From the IMG/VR virus record IMGVR_UViG_3300028835_001661, positions 1 to 35,552 of that record: a DNA stretch of 35,552 nt, one strand, 5' to 3'. Origin of the DNA: a virus. The number at the start of each line of letters is the position of its first letter. Positions within the stretch are counted from its first letter, which is position 1. Of the stretch, positions 16,815 to 22,758 are shown in pieces. A program made the position numbers and the translations under genes. Under the pieces are notes generated by a model. That model searched no databases. It was not told where the DNA came from and saw nothing but the letters and a program-made list of their open reading frames with translations.

Positions 16815-16843
16815 ATTCTACCACAAAACCGTCAGATTGTCAA
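16815..16843 (-). promoter_or_regulatory. Leftward sigma-70 promoter
   Basis: On the minus strand TTGACA (16843-16838), a 17-base spacer and TAGAAT (16820-16815). The sequence TTGACAATCTGAC ... TGTGGTAGAAT closely resembles the promoter at 28241-28270 (TTGACTATCCGAC ... TGTGGTATAAT), so the two are probably controlled alike. Confidence 0.7.
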
Positions 16844-16857
16844 GAAAAGGGCAGAGG

Positions 16858-16890
16858 AAAAGGCCGGCTGGAACACGCCCGGCCGACCTT
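16858..16890 (-). terminator. Terminator of the pilin gene
   Basis: On the minus strand AAGGTCGGCC pairs with GGCCGGCCTT-type sequence across a short loop (one G-T pair, one mismatch) and is followed by TTTTCCT. It lies 22 bases after the pilin stop codon. Confidence 0.65.
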
Positions 16891-16911
16891 CTCTCGCAAG
16901 GGACACAGGGT

Positions 16912-17379
16912 TTAGTAGTCGCCAAGGCCTAGATTTTCCGGCCTGGGATAGGGAGACGTACCTTTGGTAATCGTCCATACAGCGTCAACGTCATCATCAT
17001 CCAAGTCGCCTGTAGCTGTAGCTTCAAAGACGTTAGGATCAGGCACAGTCACCTCATACCTGTACCGGACATCTCCATCAGGCTCGAAGCCAATATCATC
17101 AAACCCGGCGGCAGGAACATCCCATTTTCGAGGTGAGGAATTAGGCGCACCGAGTGGATTTGGCGTACAAACCATATAAACATCGTCCTCAGCCCTGTAC
17201 GACTCTTCGCAGGTGCGGATCGCCGCCAGATTCCCGTTCGCTTCTGAAACCTTAGACTTCATAGCGAACTGCATAAACGCCGGGATCGCGATGGCGGCCA
17301 GAATAGCGATAATAGCGACGACTATCATCAATTCGACCAGAGAAAAACCACTTTCTTTTCGCAGCTCAAACATTTTCAT
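16912..17379 (-). CDS. pilA: Type IV prepilin, major-pilin type
   Basis: A 155-residue class IVa prepilin. A short charged leader MKMFELRKESG is cut after Gly11, before F-S-L-V-E; Glu5 of the mature chain is present. The hydrophobic N-terminal helix (LMIVVAIIAILAAIAIPAFMQF) is canonical. The following SKVSEANGNLAAIRTCEESYRAEDDVY resembles deltaproteobacterial PilA proteins. The C-terminal part has two cysteines (~52 and 66) and an acid loop D-L-D-D-D-D-V-D-A-V-W-T-I. It needs a host prepilin peptidase and assembly machine, as none is encoded here. It stands alone, with its own perfect sigma-54 promoter (17523-17539), AGGAGG site and terminator, which indicates capture of a host gene with its control region. 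Confidence 0.93.
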   Translation of the reverse strand: MKMFELRKESGFSLVELMIVVAIIAILAAIAIPAFMQFAMKSKVSEANGNLAAIRTCEESYRAEDDVYMVCTPNPLGAPNSSPRKWDVPAAGFDDIGFEPDGDVRYRYEVTVPDPNVFEATATGDLDDDDVDAVWTITKGTSPYPRPENLGLGDY

Positions 17380-17522
17380 TTCTCCGTCCTCCTGGTAGTT
17401 TCTTCGTGAGTTTATCGAACATTAGGAGAGTCTTAGCGTTCGGCGATGACAGAAGCTCCAAATCCCCTATCCCAAATAAGAGGGATACTCACTCGACCAA
17501 CCGAAGGGTTCCCCTACTACAT

Positions 17523-17539
17523 AGCAATATATGTGCCAA
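17523..17539 (-). promoter_or_regulatory. Sigma-54 (RpoN) promoter of the pilin gene
   Basis: The minus strand reads TTGGCACATATATTGCT, a full match to the -24/-12 consensus YTGGCACRNNNNTTGCW. It lies 143 bases before the pilin ATG and gives a leader with an AACC-CTTC-GGTT hairpin. Host pilA genes in several Gram-negative groups use RpoN with the activator PilR, so control by the host pilus regulator is likely. The upstream activator site cannot be identified by eye. Confidence 0.8.
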
Positions 17540-17716
17540 TATCTGCGGCTTAAGGAAAAACTAGCATACCTCTATGCCGATCTAGGGCTAGAAGCGCAGA
17601 GGGAGTCGGTTTCAAGCCCGTAGTGTCCTGTCTAGCTGGATATGTTACCAGCGAGGCATAGGTCCGCTCCATGTGCATTTTCCGAAAGCCGCCGAGCGGT
17701 TTATGCAAACGCTGCC

Positions 17717-17745
17717 TTGACTTTTGCACCGTTCTATGGTAAACT
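17717..17745 (+). promoter_or_regulatory. Rightward sigma-70 promoter of the early operon
   Basis: TTGACT (17717-17722), a 17-base spacer and TAAACT (17740-17745), with TATGG just before the -10. It lies 54 bases before the ATG at 17800, which has a TGGAGGT ribosome binding site. Confidence 0.7.
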
Positions 17746-17799
17746 TCCATGTAATTCTAATTATGCCTAGTTAGTGCTACTTAATGGAGGTATAGTAAA

Positions 17800-18039
17800 A
17801 TGTCGGAGCAGAAGAGACCATTAAGCCCCGCCGAAAAGGGCGCGGAAGATGAATTACTTACCGTTCCCCAGGTGGCGGAAATAACTAAGAGATGCAATAA
17901 GACGATCCGTAATTGGATATATCGAGGTGATCTACCAGCGCAAAAGATAGGAAAGTACGGCCGGTTCCGAATCAAACGGAGCGACCTAAACGCCGCTCTG
18001 GCATATACACCAACTTCACCGAGCAATAATGCAGAGTGA
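17800..18039 (+). CDS. Excisionase-like winged-HTH protein
   Basis: A 79-residue protein. Residues ~20-67 (L-L-T-V-P-Q-V-A-E-I-T-K-R-C-N-K-T-I-R-N-W-I-Y-R-G-D-L-P-A-Q-K-I-G ... F-R-I-K-R-S-D-L) match the HTH_17 / excisionase domain almost along its length. The family binds DNA as a regulator or, in integrating elements, as a recombination directionality factor. No integrase is encoded, so a transcription or replication role is more likely. It is first in the rightward operon, 23 bases before the replication-initiator candidate, as in many plasmids and phages. It could be the binding partner for the palindromes near 15480. Confidence 0.85.
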   Translation: MSEQKRPLSPAEKGAEDELLTVPQVAEITKRCNKTIRNWIYRGDLPAQKIGKYGRFRIKRSDLNAALAYTPTSPSNNAE

Positions 18040-18062
18040 AACCGGGAAAGTGAAAGCCCATA

Positions 18063-19079
18063 ATGCAAAGGATGGGAGGTTCGTGGGTTCCTTTACCAGC
18101 ACAGGTTATTGAGCTATTAGCACCTTATAGCGACGCCTGTACCAGCAACTATGTTCTGATGCTAAAGCGATTCTATGTAGAGCATATAACGGATGCGGAG
18201 GGCGAATGGGTAGTCGGCAGGATAGAGGCAACCTTGACGGAGGTAACGCGCAGGATCGACGTGAGCCGGGGCTGGTTTCTTAAGAGAATATGGCCGACCT
18301 GGACGGAGATCGGGGTCGCGAGGCAAGTCGAGAAGGGTTTTATCGAAGTGCCGATGCTATACGAAAAAGGTGAATATTACCAAATGCCTCTACCGGTAAG
18401 GAGGGAACTTAACGCATTGAGAGCAGAAATCCGGGACCTAAAAACGGAGCTAAAAGAGGCCAAAAGTGTCGAAAAACCGCGCGCGAAAAGGACACGATCC
18501 GCGCGCGAAAAGGACACAATGAGGCCTCATCGCGCGCGTTTTTCGCGTGATACATCCTTTTTAAAGGTTTTAAACAGTAAGAACTCTCTCTCCGGTAATA
18601 CAATTATATCCGGGTTCTATAAAGGGATCGGCCAGACTAAAATTTCAAAAGTGAAGAGAGAGAGGGCTTCAAAGATTTTCAGAAAGCTAAGAAGTGACGG
18701 ATTCGATCTTGAGGATATCGCGTTCGCTGTAGATTGGACGATAGAGAACGCGAAAGAGGAACTATACGACTTTGCAATCATCGAACACACAATCGGTCAA
18801 GCCATAGCGGCGAGTGATAAGCAGGAATTGGAGAGGAAGGGGATGGAAGAACGGGAAAAAGCGAAAGCGGAAGAAGAGTTGGAGCGTGAGGCAGAGGAAC
18901 GGGAGCGCGAAAAGATCGAAGAATACAAGGCAAACCTCAGCCCGGAAAATCGCGCCGCGCTCCGTGAACGTGCAGAAGCAGAAATTTCAGCCGCCGGAAT
19001 TTACAAGCCCGGTTTCATTTCCGAGCCGTTAATTTCTGCAAAGGAAAATGAGCTTGTCCGAAAGGAGCTAGAGGAATAG
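18063..19079 (+). CDS. Putative replication initiator with internal origin repeats
   Basis: A 338-residue protein. The N-terminal ~115 residues look like a winged-helix DNA-binding domain (L-T-E-V-T-R-R-I-D-V-S-R-G-W-F-L-K-R-I-W as the HTH, then a G-F-I-E-V-P wing). A coiled coil (~118-135) and a basic hinge (~138-165) follow. The hinge is coded by 22-bp-spaced repeats that look like iterons. A helical domain (~190-245), a highly charged helix (~245-290) and L-S-P-E-N-R-A-A-L-R-E-R-A-E-A-E-I complete it, a C-terminal pattern seen in phage and plasmid initiators. A gene with its own origin in a central linker recalls lambda O. No helicase or polymerase is encoded, so it would recruit host enzymes. 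The ATG at 18063 has only a weak ribosome binding site. Confidence 0.65.
   Translation: MQRMGGSWVPLPAQVIELLAPYSDACTSNYVLMLKRFYVEHITDAEGEWVVGRIEATLTEVTRRIDVSRGWFLKRIWPTWTEIGVARQVEKGFIEVPMLYEKGEYYQMPLPVRRELNALRAEIRDLKTELKEAKSVEKPRAKRTRSAREKDTMRPHRARFSRDTSFLKVLNSKNSLSGNTIISGFYKGIGQTKISKVKRERASKIFRKLRSDGFDLEDIAFAVDWTIENAKEELYDFAIIEHTIGQAIAASDKQELERKGMEEREKAKAEEELEREAEEREREKIEEYKANLSPENRAALRERAEAEISAAGIYKPGFISEPLISAKENELVRKELEE
18477..18600. other. Candidate replication origin (iterons plus AT-rich stretch)
   Basis: CCGCGCGCGAAAAGGACAC occurs exactly at 18477-18495 and 18499-18517, a 22-bp period. A related inverted element, GCGCGCGTTTTTCGCG, lies at about 18532-18547. An AT-rich stretch with TTTTAAAGGTTTTAAA follows (about 18557-18573). 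Repeats of one helical-turn multiple next to an AT-rich segment, inside the initiator gene, form the classic layout of a lambdoid-type origin. Confidence 0.55.
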
Positions 19080-19112
19080 AGGTGATTTTCAATGAGAAAC
19101 GCATTGTACGCG
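19060..19112 (+). repeat. 53-bp direct repeat, copy 1 (gene end and next gene start)
   Basis: Matches 19413-19465 at 52 of 53 positions. The copy holds the last codons and stop of the initiator gene, the GAGGTG ribosome binding site and the first seven codons of the lipoprotein gene. Confidence 0.95.
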
Positions 19113-19400
19113 AATGTTATGAAGACGACCATTTTATTACTTGCGCTGGTCCTGTGTGGCTGCGCTTTTAACGTGGAGTACCCGGCGGAGAGCGAGGCGT
19201 CCCGGTGGGTCGGCTACTACCACCAGCAATTCGCTCAATATGGCTATAACGTTGTTCCGCCTGAAGGAGACGCCCCGGAGGTGCAACGGCAGGCATACAT
19301 GCAAGTAAAAGGCCAGTATGACTCATTTCATCACAATGTTGAGCTGTTGGCTGCTACCATTCTCCTTGCGATCGTGTTGGGTGTCATTGCTATTTTATGA
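19092..19400 (+). CDS. Small lipoprotein with C-terminal membrane segment (lysis candidate)
   Basis: A 102-residue protein. Residues ~10-23 (TTILLLALVLCGC) form a lipoprotein signal with Cys24-type lipobox L-C-G-C. The C terminus (LLAATILLAIVLGVIAIL) is a membrane span. Between them lies a short polar region (Y-P-A-E-S-E-A-S-R-W-V-G-Y-Y-H-Q-Q). It is followed by another small membrane protein and an M15 peptidase, so this may be part of a lysis set (spanin- or holin-like). The double anchor could bridge two membranes like a one-gene spanin. ATG after GAGGTGATTTTCA. Confidence 0.7.
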   Translation: MRNALYANVMKTTILLLALVLCGCAFNVEYPAESEASRWVGYYHQQFAQYGYNVVPPEGDAPEVQRQAYMQVKGQYDSFHHNVELLAATILLAIVLGVIAIL

Positions 19401-19412
19401 CTTCCGATGTGA

Positions 19413-19465
19413 GAAAGGAGCTAGAGGAATAGAGGTGATTTTCAATGAGAAAAGCATTGTACGCG
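19413..19465 (+). repeat. 53-bp direct repeat, copy 2
   Basis: Second copy of 19060-19112. It carries a remnant of the initiator gene's end (R-K-E-L-E-E and stop) and supplies the ribosome binding site and first seven codons of the 51-residue protein. This indicates a local duplication after which the inserted gene body diverged. Confidence 0.95.
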
Positions 19466-19600
19466 GTCGCTAAGACCGTCGAGAGCGGCTATCGCTTAAG
19501 AAGGGCGCTAGGTGTAGTTATACAAATACTCGTTATATGGGCTATTTTCATGCTGTTGTACTATATCGTCTTTGAGTTAATGGCAGCCCTCACGTTTTGA
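19445..19600 (+). CDS. Small single-span membrane protein (holin candidate)
   Basis: A 51-residue frame from ATG 19445 to TGA 19600. It starts MRKALYAVAKTVESGYRLRR, whose first seven residues are those of the lipoprotein gene because of the 53-bp repeat. One strong membrane segment (GVVIQILVIWAIFMLLYYIVFEL) fills the rest. It lies 16 bases before the M15 peptidase gene. Size, topology and position suit a small holin or pinholin, but this is by context only. Confidence 0.6.
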   Translation: MRKALYAVAKTVESGYRLRRALGVVIQILVIWAIFMLLYYIVFELMAALTF

Positions 19601-19616
19601 GCAAAGAGGAGGTCTA

Positions 19617-20054
19617 ATGACAACCCTGTTAAATCTCGTAAACGAGAGGGCGCGGATCAATAGATACTTTCACACAAACGAATTCCTCTGTCGCTGTGGC
19701 TGTGGATATGTCTATATTGATCCTGACTTCTTTCTTAAGCTGATGATCGCGCGGGTTCAGTCTGACGTACCCTATAACCTCAACAGCGCCAGTCGGTGCG
19801 AGAGGCACAATGAGGCTGTCGGCGGTTCAGATCAGAGCGGCCACAAATTCGGCAAGGCGGTAGACGTGAGAGCGCGAACGGTAGGCGACTTACACGCGAT
19901 CCTGCGCGGGGCCTTCTTTGCGAGGTTTCACGGTATCATCGTCGGGCTTAACAAGGACAAGACAGAGGCATACGTTCACATGGATTCCAGGGACCGTATC
20001 TTATTCAGCGTGAAAGACTCCTTTCTATGGTCTAAGTTGGGTTTGGCGGCTTAG
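19617..20054 (+). CDS. M15-family peptidase (D-Ala-D-Ala carboxypeptidase / endolysin type)
   Basis: A 145-residue zinc peptidase. The signature S-R-C-E-R-H-N-E-A-V-G-G-S-D-Q-S-G-H-K-F-G-K-A-V-D-V-R gives the first zinc His (in S-G-H-K-F-G) and Asp (in A-V-D-V). The third ligand is the His of A-Y-V-H-M-D near the C terminus. The N terminus has a cysteine cluster (L-C-R-C-G-C-G). Phages use such domains as endolysins that cut peptide bridges in peptidoglycan. There is no signal peptide, so a holin would be needed, and the preceding 51-residue protein is a candidate. Strong GAGGAGG site before the ATG. Confidence 0.9.
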   Translation: MTTLLNLVNERARINRYFHTNEFLCRCGCGYVYIDPDFFLKLMIARVQSDVPYNLNSASRCERHNEAVGGSDQSGHKFGKAVDVRARTVGDLHAILRGAFFARFHGIIVGLNKDKTEAYVHMDSRDRILFSVKDSFLWSKLGLAA

Positions 20055-20085
20055 TGGCGGACGTTCAAGAAGGAGGGAATGCTCT

Positions 20086-20361
20086 ATGAAGTATTGGCAA
20101 ACAGAGGAATGGGTAGAAACGGATAGAAGGAGGATAGCGCATTTAACTAACAGACATACTATCACAATCGAACGGGCTTGTGGAACAGTGAGCGAAGAAA
20201 CACCGGTCGGTACGCCGATCAAAGTACAGGCTCAATACAAGCGTGGACATCCGGGTTGCTTCGTGTTCGGAGAGCTAAAAAGCGTTAAGACCAGAGCGGC
20301 TAAGAAAAGGAAAAACGAAAATATGATAGTCGTTATCGGTCCTATAGCGAATGCCGCGTGA
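20086..20361 (+). CDS. Hypothetical basic protein
   Basis: A 91-residue protein with a good AAGGAGGG site before the ATG. The middle (ITIERACGTVSEETPVGTPIKVQAQYKRGHPG) looks like a small beta barrel, and the part after it is basic (K-T-R-A-A-K-K-R-K). No domain is recognised and no membrane segment is present. It is the last gene before a 260-bp hairpin-rich gap, so it may end a transcription unit with the lysis-type genes. Confidence 0.65.
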   Translation: MKYWQTEEWVETDRRRIAHLTNRHTITIERACGTVSEETPVGTPIKVQAQYKRGHPGCFVFGELKSVKTRAAKKRKNENMIVVIGPIANAA

Positions 20362-20620
20362 GCAGTTCCGCGAAAAAACCCGGTGGTTTTCTGCCAGATG
20401 GACGCCAAAAAGGGGGAATATTTGATCCAAACATGCCAGAAAAACCCGAAATTCGGCGGATTTCTGGCATGAACCAGGGAATAATTTTTTGCAGACTCCC
20501 GGCCGGGCGCGAGCAAGTGGAGATAAACGGGCGTCATTGCTTGGACCCCGACCCTCCCCCCATCCCCACGTCGCGCCCGTCCGGTGGTCTGCATAACAAG
20601 TATTATGGGGCCTTGAGAAA
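20362..20620 (+). promoter_or_regulatory. 259-bp hairpin-rich gap (terminator or other RNA structure)
   Basis: I see no convincing gene here. Three structures stand out: AAAACC-CGGT-GGTTTT at 20375-20390; an 11-bp perfect stem CATGCCAGAAA/TTTCTGGCATG at 20432-20471 with an inner CCGAA-A-TTCGG, followed 13 bases on by T6; and ACGGGCG/CGCCCGT around 20527-20580. CTGCCAGA also occurs at about 20391. The second hairpin and T-run suggest termination between the lysis-type genes and the ART-like gene. A start site for downstream genes is not clear. Confidence 0.5.
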
Positions 20621-20962
20621 ATGGAACTAGAAAAGTCAACGGGAAAGAAGGTAATCTGCTTTCACGGAACGGATAGCGCGAACGTGCCACACATCAGGAG
20701 GGAAGGGTTCAGGGAAGGGACATTTTTCGCAAAACATTTAGAGGACGCGTTAGAATTTGGCGGTAGGTGGGTTTTTCAGGTCTGTTTCGACGAGGAAAAG
20801 CTACCGCCCGGATGCTGGCAATTCCGAATTACTGAGAGCAGATCACAGACTCAAATCGTGCGGCTGATTCACTACCGAGAGATCGAACAGGTCTTTGAGA
20901 ACAGCGATCTCAGGGAGGTGATCGCTGAGTCTCAGATTGAGGCTCTGGATTGCTCTGCATAA
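20621..20962 (+). CDS. ART-like (ADP-ribosyltransferase-fold) small protein
   Basis: A 113-residue protein. It begins with V-I-C-F-H-G-T-D (~11-18), then I-R-R-E-G-F-R-E-G-T-F-F-A-K-H-L-E-D-A-L-E-F-G-G (~25-48) and W-V-F-Q-V-C-F. The order H-G-T, then G-T-(F/Y)-F-A, then an A-L-x-(F/Y)-G helix matches small ADP-ribosyltransferase-like proteins and 2'-phosphotransferase relatives; the third catalytic residue is unclear. If active it could modify host proteins or nucleic acids with NAD, as T4 Alt and Mod proteins do. The ribosome binding site is weak (GAGAAA). The fold call is by motif only. Confidence 0.5.
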   Translation: MELEKSTGKKVICFHGTDSANVPHIRREGFREGTFFAKHLEDALEFGGRWVFQVCFDEEKLPPGCWQFRITESRSQTQIVRLIHYREIEQVFENSDLREVIAESQIEALDCSA

Positions 20963-20971
20963 GGTGTAAAG

Positions 20972-21235
20972 ATGGAACGGATGATAAAAGAGTTCAGAAT
21001 AAGGCTCTATCTTGACTCTAACTTGGGGAGGCTGTCCTTCGAGTTCAGGAAGCCTCAGCGACGGGGCCTCCCACTGGCGGGGCCGCTTGGGATTGATCGG
21101 ATCAACCTATGGCTCCACCGCCGACCGCGCCTGAGCGTAGAGTCAATACAGGAGGCCGGCTTATTGTGTGTCTGGCTCGGCTGGTTCGAGATCGATTTTA
21201 TGTGGAGATCGAAACAGAGGAAAAATCCAAGATAG
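20972..21235 (+). CDS. Hypothetical protein
   Basis: An 87-residue frame 9 bases after the previous stop with an AAGGTG site. It is basic, with beta-like stretches (E-F-R-I-R-L-Y-L-D-S-N-L, L-S-F-E-F-R-K-P) and a hydrophobic strand (AGLLCVWLGWFEIDFMW) near the end. No family is recognised. Acceptance rests on spacing and direction. Confidence 0.55.
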   Translation: MERMIKEFRIRLYLDSNLGRLSFEFRKPQRRGLPLAGPLGIDRINLWLHRRPRLSVESIQEAGLLCVWLGWFEIDFMWRSKQRKNPR

Positions 21236-21246
21236 AGGTGAAAACT

Positions 21247-21582
21247 ATGTATTACTTGGCGGCTGTTTTAGGTGCGATCTTCGGCGCTCTTATCATGCTT
21301 ATATTCTTTCTTATCATGTTTAAAGCGGGTTACTGGCGTCGCAAACAGCGTCACCAGTATCAAGAGATGATAGACCAATATCTGAACGCGGAAAGAGTTA
21401 TACACGCTCATATACGGGCGCACGTTCTAAGAGACAAAGATTTCTCCTGGGCGGTGGGAGTTGCGCCTATTGTAACCTTTGGGATCAAGCCAGATTATAG
21501 CCTCATGAGCGATGAGGAACTTGGGGAAGCGCGCCGAATGGCAGAGGTATTGCAAGCGGAAGAAGAGAAAGGGCAAAAATGA
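21247..21582 (+). CDS. Single-span membrane protein
   Basis: A 111-residue protein. I placed the start at ATG 21247 (MYYLAAVLG), after GAGGTGAAAACT; a longer frame overlaps the previous gene. Residues 2-27 form a membrane span (YLAAVLGAIFGALIMLIFFLIMFKAG), then W-R-R-K-Q-R-H and a soluble helical tail with S-D-E-E-L-G-E-A-R-R-M-A-E-V-L at the end. Its stop overlaps the next start by 4 bases. Function unknown. Confidence 0.65.
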   Translation: MYYLAAVLGAIFGALIMLIFFLIMFKAGYWRRKQRHQYQEMIDQYLNAERVIHAHIRAHVLRDKDFSWAVGVAPIVTFGIKPDYSLMSDEELGEARRMAEVLQAEEEKGQK

Positions 21583-21986
21583 CGGTCAAGGAGCTAAACG
21601 CGTATCTGGACAAGGGGGTTAGTGCTGTGGGACTCGACGCGATTATACACTGTGATACGTGCCTCTCGATCTGTATGCGCTGGCAGAATTTCTGTAGCTG
21701 TTGCAGGAAGCCCACACATTACATTTCCTGGGGGGCCTGCGAACTGGAATCGGAGATGTGGGCAAAGCGCGAACGGCTAAGGGACGGCAAGGGGTCGGGG
21801 CCGATGTCTTTTATCCATTGCGATAGTTGCTACTCTGTGATCGGTAATATTGAAAACTTCTGCGGCTTCTGTGGAAAGCGAGTCTGTGATATCGCGTGGA
21901 ATCCGGTAGACCTGGACACTGAGGCCGGGAAGGCGGAGTTTCACAGGCGCGAAGAGTTGAGGGCGAAAGCCGATACAGGAGGCTAA
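21579..21986 (+). CDS. Duplicated zinc-ribbon-like protein
   Basis: A 135-residue protein with two copies of one four-cysteine unit: H-C-D-T-C-L-S-I ... W-Q-N-F-C-S-C-C (~24-42) and H-C-D-S-C-Y-S-V-I-G-N-I-E-N-F-C-G-F-C-G (~80-100). Each is followed by I-S-W or I-A-W. The spacing suits zinc binding. It overlaps the upstream gene by 4 bases and is followed 4 bases later by the PAPS-reductase-family gene, itself with a C-terminal Cys cluster, so the two may act together. Partner or nucleic-acid binding is possible; activity unknown. Confidence 0.7.
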   Translation: MTVKELNAYLDKGVSAVGLDAIIHCDTCLSICMRWQNFCSCCRKPTHYISWGACELESEMWAKRERLRDGKGSGPMSFIHCDSCYSVIGNIENFCGFCGKRVCDIAWNPVDLDTEAGKAEFHRREELRAKADTGG

Positions 21987-21990
21987 TGCT

Positions 21991-22758
21991 GTGGCGGAGC
22001 CAAAGTCAACAAAGACATTCGCATCATTTTCAGGCGGGAAGGACAGCCTCGCGATGATCGTGCGAATGGCAGAGATGAAGGAGCGGATCGACGCTGTGAT
22101 CTTCGCGAATACCGGTTGGGATTTCCCGGAGATGCTCGCCACTGTAGAGCAAGCGGAGAGGTCTCTGCCCTTCGATTTTGTTATCGTGGACCTAAAGGCG
22201 CGCTTTGATCACTGGTTCTATGAATACAAGACCTGTCGGGGAAGGAATGAAGGCAAGAGACAGGGCTTCCCAGGGCGAATGATGCTCTGGTGCAACCGGG
22301 ACAAGGGGAGGGCGATAGACAGGTACATGAAGGCTCAAGGCGGCGGGATCAACTTGATCGGCATGGCGGCCGATGAAAGACACAGGGCAGAGCGGCCGGA
22401 GATACACAGGGAGGGGAGGATCGTCCGGAGGTTTCCGCTCATAGAGTGGGGCTGGACGGAGCAGATGTGTCTTGATTATTGCTACTCCAACGGCTATGAT
22501 TTCGGCGGCTATTATGACAATTTTAAGAGAGGCGGCTGCTTCTGCTGTCCTCAACAACCGCTATCGTCCCTGAGAACGCTGTATCAATTCTACCCGGAGC
22601 TATGGGCGAGGCTCAGGGAGATGCAAGCGAATAGTCATATAGCATTCCGCTCCAACGGTGACACCGTTTACGACCTGGAAAAGCGGTTCGCGTGGACGGA
22701 GAAGATCGACGAATTGACGTGGGCTGACGGCCATATCCCGCGCGGAGAGGTAGAGTGA
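21991..22758 (+). CDS. PAPS-reductase-family (PP-loop ATP pyrophosphatase) protein
   Basis: A 255-residue protein. The PP-loop S-F-S-G-G-K-D-S-L-A (~12-21) binds ATP or an adenylyl compound, followed by F-A-N-T-G-W-D-F-P-E as in PAPS reductases. C-x-x-x-x-E/K and W-C-N-R-D-K-G segments follow, and near the end is G-G-C-F-C-C-P-Q-Q, a cysteine cluster common in the phage members. Enzymes of this family reduce or transfer sulfur. In phages they are linked to sulfur metabolism or to modification of DNA or tRNA; no dnd partners are present here. Start GTG at 21991 with AGGAGG 8 bases before it. Confidence 0.88.
   Translation: MAEPKSTKTFASFSGGKDSLAMIVRMAEMKERIDAVIFANTGWDFPEMLATVEQAERSLPFDFVIVDLKARFDHWFYEYKTCRGRNEGKRQGFPGRMMLWCNRDKGRAIDRYMKAQGGGINLIGMAADERHRAERPEIHREGRIVRRFPLIEWGWTEQMCLDYCYSNGYDFGGYYDNFKRGGCFCCPQQPLSSLRTLYQFYPELWARLREMQANSHIAFRSNGDTVYDLEKRFAWTEKIDELTWADGHIPRGEVE

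Larger units (their letters stand above)
17380..17799. other. 420-bp divergent regulatory region
   Basis: No gene is seen here. It contains the sigma-54 promoter and leader of the pilin gene on the left, and the sigma-70 promoter of the rightward early operon at 17717-17745. The middle (about 17545-17710) may hold activator sites for both, but I could not define any. Confidence 0.6.

Noticed and set aside
17546-17716. A tRNA or other structured RNA in the region between the pilin and early promoters
   Set aside because: No cloverleaf, TTC arm or terminator could be traced.
17800-18039. An excisionase of an integrating prophage
   Set aside because: No integrase or attachment site is visible and the genome closes as a circle, so only the DNA-binding fold is claimed.
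20358-20630. A 90-codon rightward frame in the hairpin-rich gap
   Set aside because: It starts at a GTG with no ribosome binding site and is crossed by perfect hairpins. A shorter 53-codon version from ATG 20470 has only a poor site. I keep the gap as non-coding, without certainty.
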